Shown piece by piece: positions 25,542-31,925 of a DNA stretch of 34,025 nucleotides. The stretch comes from Kiritimatiellia bacterium. GTDB lineage: Bacteria > Verrucomicrobiota > Kiritimatiellia > UBA8416 > SLMC01. A program made the position numbers and the translations under genes. The notes under the pieces were generated by a model. It saw only the letters and a program-made list of their open reading frames with translations. It was not told where the DNA came from and did not search any database. Where the stretch lies: the NCBI GenBank assembly GCA_007134465.1, contig SLKS01000340.1, positions 1 to 34,025 on the forward strand. The letters run 5' to 3'. Position 1 is the first letter of the stretch; each line of letters begins with the position of its first letter.

Positions 25542-27243
25542 GTTTTTCCATCCATATCCGCACACGTTCCGCCGCGGCGCCGTCGGGCTCCAGTTGCAGG
25601 AAACGCTGGAAATGCCTGCGCGCCGCGCCAGGCCGCGCCTGTTGGCTATGGATCAATCCGAGCAGATAATGGGCTTGCGCATGGTTGGGCTCGCGCAGCA
25701 GCGCCTGATTCAAATGCCCGATCGCTTCGTCGAACCGCTTGGCATCGAAACAAACCACCGCCAGCATGTACTGCGTCCGCACGTCGGCCGGTTTGATCCG
25801 CACGGCGCGCATAAAGGCCCGGCGCGCATTCTCGGCATCGCCCCGGGAACGATAGGCCAAGCCCAGATTGTACCATGCACTGAACAATGCGGGATCCTTT
25901 TTCACCGCCTGCCTGTAGGCGGCAATGGCGCCCGCCCAGTCCTGACGGTCCTGCCGCTCCTTGCCTTGCGCCCAGAACCGCATGGCCTGCCGCGTATCGG
26001 AGCTGCCGACAGGAGCGGGCGCAGGCGGGCGCACAGGCTCGGTCCGTACCGGCGCAGGCCGAGTCGGCGGTTCGTCCGGCTTGGGCGCCGGTTCCGGCGG
26101 CGACGCGGGCTTGGGCGCAGGCTTGGGCTCCGGCCGAATTGTCGTCTGGCGCGGATCGTCGGGGAAACGTTTGCGAAACAGCGCGTAAGCCTCGCGAGCT
26201 TCCGTCCGGAATTTCAAATGCCGATCGTACAAAGCGATCAGCGCCCACAGCGTATCGGCGTGATCGGGATGACGAGTCACGGCCTGGTTCAAAATAATCA
26301 AGGCTTCGTCGAAAGATTCGTTGGCTATGGCGGCGTTCGCCTGACGCAACAACGCGACGGCCGGATGTTCGCGTGGCGGTGGCGGCTGAGCCGAACGTTC
26401 GGGCGCGGGCTTGGGCGGCGGGCTCGGCGCTTCGACCGAAGAGGGTGGCGGACTCGGCGATTCATCCGCCGACGTCGGATCGGGCGCGCGCTCGGGTTCG
26501 GATTCCGGCGCAGGCTCGGCTTCCGGTTGACGCTGTTCGGATGCGCTTTGCAAAAAATCCTGAGCCGCATTCAGGCGCCGCAGCAACTCCGGACTGTCAA
26601 TGCCGGGTTCCGCATCGCCGGCGGCTGCCAGAAAACGACGAAAGGCTGCTTCGGCCTCGGATCGGGTATCGGGGTTGCCCCGATACAGCAAGCCCAGGTT
26701 GTACAAGGCAGGCGGATAGTCGGGATCCCAATCGAGCGCGCGCTGGAGAAGGACCAGCGCCTCGCGGAATTCGCCTGCCTCGAACTCGACAAGGGCGCGG
26801 GCAGTGAGGAGCCGGGGCGAGACAGGCGAACGTCGCAAGGCGGCATCGAACGCTTCGCGCGCCTGCTGCCACTGCTTCCGATTCAGGTGAAGATGCCCCA
26901 GAAATTCGAGCGGACGCGGATCGTCGTCGGCAATCTCGGCCGCCTGCGTCAGGTAGGCGATGGCGCGATCGTCGCGGTTCATGCGGGCATAGGCTACGCC
27001 CAGATTGGCAAGCGTCGTGGCATGGCCGGGCGCTTCGGCTTCGGCTTGTTCCAGCAACGCGATCGCCTCCGAGTACCGGCCGTCGCGCAAGCGGTTCAAG
27101 CCGGCCCGGGATTCCGGCGCCGCCGTTTCCGGCCGTCCGCAGCCAACAGCGAAAAACAGCGCCCCGCACGCTGCCGTACGCGCTATCGCCGGCCATCCGC
27201 ATTCGCCTGTTCCGCGCCCCATGCCCCATTCCTTCTTTTGCAC
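25525..27243 (-). CDS. TPR-repeat lipoprotein
   Basis: Predicted outer-envelope lipoprotein of about 572 aa. The N-terminus has a hydrophobic stretch ending in the lipobox FAVGC (Cys about 35). An N-terminal TPR block (about residues 47-215, e.g. ATTLANLGVAYARMNRDDRA) is followed by a Pro/Glu-rich linker (about 235-295), a short TPR pair, a second Pro-rich linker (about 355-410) and a C-terminal TPR block (about 415-560, e.g. FSAWYNLGLAYRSRGDAENA). TPRs mediate protein contacts; no catalytic domain is seen. The track start is a GTG at 27243 with GGAAAGG upstream. An ATG at 27222 preceded by AAGGA is equally plausible. It is the first gene of the TPR-CvpA-dnaG operon. Confidence 0.8.
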   Translation of the reverse strand: MQKKEWGMGRGTGECGWPAIARTAACGALFFAVGCGRPETAAPESRAGLNRLRDGRYSEAIALLEQAEAEAPGHATTLANLGVAYARMNRDDRAIAYLTQAAEIADDDPRPLEFLGHLHLNRKQWQQAREAFDAALRRSPVSPRLLTARALVEFEAGEFREALVLLQRALDWDPDYPPALYNLGLLYRGNPDTRSEAEAAFRRFLAAAGDAEPGIDSPELLRRLNAAQDFLQSASEQRQPEAEPAPESEPERAPDPTSADESPSPPPSSVEAPSPPPKPAPERSAQPPPPREHPAVALLRQANAAIANESFDEALIILNQAVTRHPDHADTLWALIALYDRHLKFRTEAREAYALFRKRFPDDPRQTTIRPEPKPAPKPASPPEPAPKPDEPPTRPAPVRTEPVRPPAPAPVGSSDTRQAMRFWAQGKERQDRQDWAGAIAAYRQAVKKDPALFSAWYNLGLAYRSRGDAENARRAFMRAVRIKPADVRTQYMLAVVCFDAKRFDEAIGHLNQALLREPNHAQAHYLLGLIHSQQARPGAARRHFQRFLQLEPDGAAAERVRIWMEKHVDAR

Positions 27244-27309
27244 AGGGCCTTTCCTACCATACTGTCGCGGATGACCGCAATACTTTTCCTTGGCTTGCGG
27301 AAATAGCGC

Positions 27310-27338
27310 TTGCCAAGGACAGACCGAGCGTGTAGGGT
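27310..27338 (+). promoter_or_regulatory. candidate sigma70 promoter for rpmE
   Basis: TTGCCA (27310-27315) and TAGGGT (27333-27338) are separated by exactly 17 bases, about 30 bases before the rpmE ATG. The -35 matches 5 of 6; the -10 is weak. Confidence 0.35.
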
Positions 27339-27368
27339 GCGCATCGTTTTCAGGAAGGAAAGACCATT

Positions 27369-27578
27369 ATGAAGAAAGACATTCATCCCCAGTACAGCGA
27401 AGCGTCCATTACTTGCGCGTGCGGAAACGTGCTGGAAACCCGTTCCACCGTCAAGGAAATGAGCATCAACACTTGTTCCAAGTGCCACCCGTTCTTTACC
27501 GGACAAGCGACGTTCATTGACTCGGCCGGCCGTATCGAGCAGTTCAAGAAACGCTACAGCGCTGTGAAAAAGGCGTAG
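27369..27578 (+). CDS. rpmE: 50S ribosomal protein L31
   Basis: Large-subunit ribosomal protein of 69 aa. The start KKDIHPQYSEASITCACGN and the middle CSKCHPFFTG are diagnostic. All four cysteines (16, 18, 36, 39) are present, so this is the zinc-binding C+ form, which in some bacteria is replaced by a cysteine-free paralogue under zinc limitation. Ribosome site AGGAAGG precedes the ATG. It is followed by prfA and prmC, an order common in several phyla. A hairpin (GCGTAGC/GCTACGC) overlaps the stop codon. Confidence 0.97.
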   Translation: MKKDIHPQYSEASITCACGNVLETRSTVKEMSINTCSKCHPFFTGQATFIDSAGRIEQFKKRYSAVKKA

Positions 27579-27590
27579 CGCGGGCTACGC
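27573..27590 (+). other. hairpin overlapping rpmE stop codon
   Basis: GCGTAGC (27573-27579) pairs perfectly with GCTACGC (27584-27590) across a GCGG loop. The stem includes the TAG stop. There is no T-tract, so termination is doubtful; it could protect or attenuate the transcript between rpmE and prfA. The following 27591-27855 stretch holds no gene that I can support. Confidence 0.4.
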
Positions 27591-27855
27591 TGCAAGAGCA
27601 AAAGCGTGAAAGAACCGGCGCACGGCTTGCAAGAACAGCGGTCCCGATGCGCTGTGCGGGCGGGAAGGAATACGAGTTGGGGCTTGATTTCCCCACCCTT
27701 CTCGCATGCCTGCCGTCGGCCTTCGCGCGCAGATGGCTTGCCGTGATCGGCCGCAGATTCATGCCGAAACGCGGCCGGAGACCATACACGCCGGAATATC
27801 TGTCGTTTTGAGAAGGCTCCATGCGCTGTCCGCGACCAACCCGACCTGCCATTCC

Positions 27856-28938
27856 ATGATTGACCGCCGTCAAATCGAAAAGAGGCTGAACCGCCTGCAG
27901 GAACTCGAAAGCGAGCTGGCGCAACCGGACTTGGCCAAGCGCCCCGCCAAGCTTCGCCAGTTGGTGCAGGAGCATGCCGCGCTCAAGAAACTGGGCGAAA
28001 AATCCGACCGCTATTTCCGGCTGGCGACACAGATTGAAGAGAACGAAGCGATGGTCGCGGCGGACGAGACGGACGCCGAACTCAAGGCGCTGGCGGAACA
28101 GGATATCGAAGAATGCCGGCCCGCGCTCGAAACCGCGCGCGCCGATTTGCTTGTCGCCCTCTTGCCGCCCGATCCGACCGCCGCCCGCAATGCGATCATG
28201 GAAATCCGCGCGGGCACCGGCGGCGACGAAGCCGGCCTGTTCGCCGCCAACCTGTTGCGCATGTATCAGCGCTATGCCGAATCGCACGGCTGGAAAATCG
28301 GCATGATCGACGCCCATGCCGGTTCGATGGGCGGCTGCAAGGAAGCGGTATTCATGGTGGAAGGCGACAACGCCTACGGCACGCTGCGCTTTGAAAGCGG
28401 TGGCCATCGCGTGCAGCGCGTGCCGGTCACCGAGTCGCAGGGCCGCATCCACACGTCGGCCGCGACCGTGGCCGTGTTTCCGGAGGCGGAACCCGAAGAC
28501 GAGATCGAATTGCCGGCCGACGAACTGCGCGTGGACATTTTCTGCTCGTCCGGACCCGGCGGACAAGGCGTCAACACCACCTATTCGGCCGTGCGCGTAA
28601 CGCATCTGCCAACGGGCATCGTTGCGCAAAGCCAGGACGAACGCTCTCAGCACCGCAACCGCGAAAAGGCGCTCACCGTACTCAAGTCGAGAATCCTCGA
28701 CGCCCGCCGCCGGGAAGAGGAAGAGCGACAAGGCCGCAACCGGCGCTCGCTCATGGGCTCCGGCGACCGCAGCGAGCGGATTCGCACCTACAATTTCCCC
28801 CAGAACCGCGTCACGGACCACCGCATCAATCTCACGCTGTACAATCTGGATGCCGTCATGGAGGGGGATTTGGAAGAGTTGCTGGCCGCGCTGCGCCAGC
28901 ACGATCAGAACAGCCGGCTCGAAGAGCAAACGGCTTAA
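27856..28938 (+). CDS. prfA: peptide chain release factor 1
   Basis: Terminates translation at UAA and UAG. With the ATG at 27856 ([11 protein letters not shown]) it is 360 aa, the normal length. The track start at 27706 adds 50 unconserved residues. The stop-codon recognition tripeptide is Pro-Val-Thr ([14 protein letters not shown]), which marks RF1 rather than RF2. The catalytic GGQ lies in [17 protein letters not shown], and its glutamine is the expected target of the PrmC methylase encoded next. The ribosome site before 27856 is poor, so coupling to upstream translation or another start is possible. prmC follows after 106 bases of repeat-containing spacer. Confidence 0.95.
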   Translation: MIDRRQIEKRLNRLQELESELAQPDLAKRPAKLRQLVQEHAALKKLGEKSDRYFRLATQIEENEAMVAADETDAELKALAEQDIEECRPALETARADLLVALLPPDPTAARNAIMEIRAGTGGDEAGLFAANLLRMYQRYAESHGWKIGMIDAHAGSMGGCKEAVFMVEGDNAYGTLRFESGGHRVQRVPVTESQGRIHTSAATVAVFPEAEPEDEIELPADELRVDIFCSSGPGGQGVNTTYSAVRVTHLPTGIVAQSQDERSQHRNREKALTVLKSRILDARRREEEERQGRNRRSLMGSGDRSERIRTYNFPQNRVTDHRINLTLYNLDAVMEGDLEELLAALRQHDQNSRLEEQTA

Positions 28939-28941
28939 CTC

Positions 28942-29036
28942 GGGCTGCGCCCGCAACCCAATTTGTTTTTCCACCACGGAATACGCGGAACACACGGAAA
29001 AATGCGCGCAAAAACGTGTGTCTTTGCCGGAAAGGC
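28942..29036. repeat. composite intergenic repeat module, copy 2
   Basis: Element A GGGCTGCGCCCGCAACCCAA (28942-28961) is followed by a three-unit 9-bp repeat CACGGAATA/CGCGGAACA/CACGGAAAA (about 28975-29001). Element C GCGCAAAAACGTGTGTCTTTG... (29006-29036) ends in GGAAAGG, eight or nine bases before the prmC start. Order and ends match the module before the SMP-30 gene. Confidence 0.65.
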
Positions 29037-29044
29037 ACGGCATT

Positions 29045-29920
29045 ATGGCGGAAGGTATCCCGGATCGCACTGTGGACGCAGTCCTGCGCGGCGGTGCCGA
29101 CTGGCTCGCTCGCCGGGGCGTCGACCAGCCTCGCATCGCCTGCGAATTGTTGCTGGCCCGGCTGCTGGCCCGACCGCGGCTGTCGTTGCACCTGATCGGC
29201 GACCAAACGCTCGACGACCGCCGGCTCGAAGCCATGCGTCGGGGTTTGCGGCGGGTGGCAGCCGACGAGCCGGTCCAGTACGTAACCGGGCAAGCCGAGT
29301 TCATGGGCCATGTCTTCGCTACCGACAAGCGCGCCCTGATTCCCCGCCCCGAAACGGAAGTTCTGGTTCGCGAAGTTCTGGCCTGCGCTCCCTTGTGGCA
29401 GGACAAGACGCCGGCCATCGTGGATGCGGGAACCGGGTCCGGCTGCATTGTGCTTAGCCTGGCTCTGGAACGGCCCGCCGCGCACTATATCGGGCTCGAC
29501 ATCAGTCCGGACGCCGTGGCGCTGGCCCAGGAGAACCGGCAAGCTTTGGGTGCGCAAGACCGCGTTGCGCTCGCCGAGGGCGAACTGGCCGATACGGTCG
29601 AACCCGGCATGCTGGACGCGCTGGTATCGAATCCGCCCTACATTCCTACTTCTGTCTGGGAAACGCTGCCCGCGCACATTCGCGAGCATGAGCCGCGGCT
29701 GGCGCTCGACGGCGGCCCCGACGGGCTGGCCGTTCTCGAGCAGATGGTGCAGGACGCGACCTTCGCTCTCAAGCCGCAGGGTCGGCTATTTCTGGAAATC
29801 GGCTACGATCAGGGGCCGCGCGTCCGCGCGCTGTGCGAGGAAGCCGGATTCGCCGACATCGTCGTCGCGCCCGACCTGGCCGGCCGCGACCGCGTCGTCC
29901 ACGCCCGCTGGCCGGGGTGA
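29045..29920 (+). CDS. prmC: release factor glutamine methyltransferase
   Basis: N5-methylates the glutamine of the GGQ motif in release factors using S-adenosylmethionine. With the ATG at 29045-29047 (MAEGIPDRTVDAVL) it is 291 aa, the usual size. The track ORF begins far upstream inside prfA, in another frame. Motifs are PVQYVTGQAEFMGHVF, RALIPRPETEVLV, the SAM site VDAGTGSGCIVLSLA and the catalytic SNPPYIP. It is directly downstream of its substrate gene prfA. GGAAAGG nine bases upstream serves as ribosome site. Confidence 0.95.
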   Translation: MAEGIPDRTVDAVLRGGADWLARRGVDQPRIACELLLARLLARPRLSLHLIGDQTLDDRRLEAMRRGLRRVAADEPVQYVTGQAEFMGHVFATDKRALIPRPETEVLVREVLACAPLWQDKTPAIVDAGTGSGCIVLSLALERPAAHYIGLDISPDAVALAQENRQALGAQDRVALAEGELADTVEPGMLDALVSNPPYIPTSVWETLPAHIREHEPRLALDGGPDGLAVLEQMVQDATFALKPQGRLFLEIGYDQGPRVRALCEEAGFADIVVAPDLAGRDRVVHARWPG

Positions 29921-30070
29921 AGTTGTTTGCTCGCATTGTTTTTGGCTTGTAGCGCAGTCGTCCTGGTTGTAGATTGCCTGTTGAACTGCGCTTCCTTTAC
30001 CCGTGCGTCTGGATGGTTCGCTGTGCTGTTCGCGCCGATGCCGTCCACCCTTTTTGCGAGGGCGACAGCC

Positions 30071-30319
30071 ATGAAAGAACAAGACCGACCCCGCGCGACG
30101 AGCAAGCCCGGCCAAACGGCTGCTCTTGCGGAACGCGCGGAGGAGCGACGGCGACGCATGACAGCGCACGTCGCCGCGAATTGGCGGGAAGCCGAGGACT
30201 GGGATTTGGATTTCTGGCAGCGGCAAGGAGCCGAAGCCCGTCTGTCCGCGCTGGTTGCGCTGCGCAACGACTTGGCCGCCATACGGGGAACCGGCGCCGC
30301 GTTAGATGGGGACGACTGA
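30071..30319 (+). CDS. small antitoxin-like protein coupled to nucleotidyltransferase
   Basis: A hydrophilic protein of 82 aa, rich in Arg, Ala and Glu, with a helical N-terminal half (AALAERAEERRRRMTAH) and a compact C-terminal motif EDWDLDFWQRQGAEARLSALVALRNDL. I recall similar WDLxFW...RLxAL segments in small proteins encoded immediately before DUF6036/AbiEii-type nucleotidyltransferases, but no search was possible. GAGGG eight bases before the ATG at 30071 supports this start over the track start at 29927, which would add an unlikely hydrophobic leader. Its TGA overlaps the next ATG by one base (TGATG), so the two proteins are made together, as in toxin-antitoxin pairs. The upstream 29921-30070 gap has an 8-bp inverted repeat AGCGCAGT/ACTGCGCT. 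Confidence 0.65.
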   Translation: MKEQDRPRATSKPGQTAALAERAEERRRRMTAHVAANWREAEDWDLDFWQRQGAEARLSALVALRNDLAAIRGTGAALDGDD

Positions 30320-30768
30320 TGGACACTATCCGGGATTTCGCGGATTTGCTTGATGCTTTCGGCCGACACGGCGTGCGCTATCTCATTGTCGGAGGGCTCG
30401 CATTCGTCTACCACGCAAAACCGCGCTTCACCAAGGATATGGACGTATGGGTCGAACCGACACCGGTCAATCTGGAGAAGGCCAACCGGGCGCTCGCGGA
30501 ATTTGGCAGCCCCAACTTGCTGGATGCGGATCGGCCGGAGAGCATTCTGCAGATCGGTCTGCCGCCGAACCGGATTGATGTTTTGCAAACGATCGAAGGC
30601 GCATCTTTCATGGCCGCCTGGCCGAAACGCGAGATTTCGGCGTATGGTCCGGCACAGGCCAATTGGATCGATCTCGACAGTCTTATCCGCATCAAAGAGA
30701 GAATAGACGATCCGCGCCATCAGGCCGACGCCAGAGACTTGCGCAAGGTGCGCGACAGGTCGGAATAG
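30319..30768 (+). CDS. nucleotidyltransferase (DUF6036/AbiEii-like), possible toxin
   Basis: Minimal polymerase-beta-fold nucleotidyltransferase of 149 aa. The GG motif (YLIVGGLAFVYHA) is followed by the metal-binding DxD pair in FTKDMDVWVE and a third acidic residue in NRIDVLQTIEG. A helical C-terminus has DLDSLIRIKERIDDPRHQADARDL, the usual ending of the family. Related enzymes act as toxins that modify tRNA or proteins (AbiEii and MenT types). Whether this one is a toxin is inference from its size and its coupling to an 82-aa partner. The ATG at 30319 overlaps the partner stop. The track start at 29974 is a shadow extension. Confidence 0.75.
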   Translation: MDTIRDFADLLDAFGRHGVRYLIVGGLAFVYHAKPRFTKDMDVWVEPTPVNLEKANRALAEFGSPNLLDADRPESILQIGLPPNRIDVLQTIEGASFMAAWPKREISAYGPAQANWIDLDSLIRIKERIDDPRHQADARDLRKVRDRSE

Positions 30769-30820
30769 GGGGGACGAAAAGCGAGATGATTCCGCCTCCC
30801 CGCGGTTTTCCGGCAGGCCG

Positions 30821-31141
30821 TTACGGCGCGGGCGCGAGCTTGCGGGCCAACCCGATCTCGTCCTTCAGCGTTTCCTCGATCATGGCTCTTTGGATGGAAG
30901 GAACCGGGATCAGGGCCAATTGCAAAACCATCATATCCCGCCGGGGCAAATCGCGGCGTTGTCTTTTCGCGTCCTCTTCCTGTTCCCGATACCGCTTCGC
31001 CATTGTAAGGATGCCGGATTGCTCCGCTTGCCGAATCGCTTCGGCCCGCCCCATTTGCTTTACGGATTCCGCCAGCAAAAAGGAAATGCCGATGCCATGG
31101 CCTATCCCGTTATCATTCCCTCGCCCCGCGTGCAAGATCAT
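30821..31141 (-). CDS. hypothetical protein, 106 aa
   Basis: I do not recognise this ORF. The C-terminal two thirds (MGRAEAIRQAEQSGILTMAKRYREQEEDAKRQ... and VLQLALIPVPSIQRAMIEETL) has the amphipathic look of real helical protein. The first ~25 residues are Gly/Asn-rich and less convincing, and no clear ribosome site precedes 31141. It is convergent with the nucleotidyltransferase gene. It may be a fragment or a small real gene. Confidence is low. Confidence 0.35.
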   Translation of the reverse strand: MILHAGRGNDNGIGHGIGISFLLAESVKQMGRAEAIRQAEQSGILTMAKRYREQEEDAKRQRRDLPRRDMMVLQLALIPVPSIQRAMIEETLKDEIGLARKLAPAP

Positions 31142-31577
31142 TCGCCACAGTTGTCATTCGTCTTATCTTGGGCCGCCGTATCGAAGCGCAGCGAGCCTGT
31201 GGCCGGCCTTCCCAAGACCCCCAGGCCGGGGGAACGGGGGACGGAACGGAACCGAATCGGCCCGTGTGGGGCCGCGCCGGTCGGCGTCGGGATGGCCGGG
31301 GAAGCCGGAGGGAACAGAAGACCGCGTTATGCGCACGTTGGCGGCGGAAGCGAGGAGCGACTGCACCGCAGATTCCGCATTAACGCCCACGTCGTCATAA
31401 CGCGCTTCTGTTCAGGGAGGACGCCGCAGGCTTTGCGCAGGCGGACGACCGGCCTCCGGCAAGCATGAACGCGTGCCGAGCTTGTCCGGCAAGCTTCATG
31501 CCCCCGGCCATCCCGACGCCGTCCGGCTGTGGTTCCGCCGGGCCGTCCGATTTAAACCGCTTCTGCCTTGCGCTTCT
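31142..31577. other. gene-free accessory spacer
   Basis: About 430 bases of very GC-rich sequence with no credible ORF. It holds the inverted-repeat-bounded element described separately (31265-31538). It also holds a 10-bp direct repeat TCCGGCAAGC at 31455-31464 and 31485-31494, and GCATGAA/TTCATGC (31463-31469, 31495-31501). Confidence 0.55.
31265..31538. mobile_element. MITE-like element with 26-bp terminal inverted repeats
   Basis: The left end 31276-31301 and right end 31502-31527 are reverse complements over 26 bases with one mismatch (core CGGCGTCGGGATGGCCGGGG is perfect). The 252-bp element encodes no transposase. The sequences abutting it, TGTGGGGCCGC (31265-31275) and TGTGGTTCCGC (31528-31538), match at 9 of 11 bases in direct orientation, as an aged target-site duplication would. 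A chance stem in GC-rich DNA cannot be excluded. Confidence 0.45.
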
Positions 31578-31901
31578 TCAATTGTCGGATCTCGGGACAT
31601 GGCACCTCTTTTTAGAGTGACACCTTTTTTTTAAAGATGATGCGCATCCGCTCCTTCGATACAATTTATATGCGTAGATGCCAGCTACCCCCATCAATAC
31701 TATGCCGCCTAGGAAAAGCATCCTTTGGTGGCGAACTATCGCCTCTTCAAATCCTGGTTCGCCTTTATTGATGAGAACGTTATTGAATGTAATGCTGTTT
31801 GCCGATTCCGCTGTCACAGCAGCCGCCAGAAATAAACAACCCAAAGCGAAACTCACAATCAGGCCAAGGATGCGTTCATTCCGTTTCGATCCAAGAAACA
31901 T
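31578..31901 (-). CDS. small two-TM membrane protein, candidate RHS immunity protein
   Basis: A protein of 107 aa with two hydrophobic helices (ILGLIVSFALGCLFLAAAVTA and MLFLGGIVLMGVAGIYAYKLY) joined by a ~30-residue loop (NNVLINKGEPGFEEAIVRH). I know no named family. It has the best ribosome site of the window (GGAGG, spacing 7) and starts 24 bases after the RHS stop on the same strand, with the same lower GC content as the RHS C-terminal domain. This is where immunity genes of polymorphic toxins lie, so protection against the RHS C-terminus is inferred. The C-terminal tail KKRCHSKKRCH comes from a short direct repeat and may be a later addition replacing the original end. Confidence 0.65.
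   Translation of the reverse strand: MFLGSKRNERILGLIVSFALGCLFLAAAVTAESANSITFNNVLINKGEPGFEEAIVRHQRMLFLGGIVLMGVAGIYAYKLYRRSGCASSLKKRCHSKKRCHVPRSDN
31601..31633. repeat. short direct repeat at 3' end of the candidate immunity gene
   Basis: GGCACCTCTTTTT and ACACCTTTTTTTT are near-identical units separated by AGAGTG (18-19-bp period). On the minus strand they encode KKRCH twice. The sequence differs in style from the rest of the gene. Confidence 0.55.
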
Positions 31902-31925
31902 CGTTATACCTCCATATCATTTGAG

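Noticed and set aside
30890-31468. Plus ORF of 192 aa across the accessory spacer
   Set aside because: It reads through the inverted-repeat element with Arg/Gly-rich composition and no start signal.
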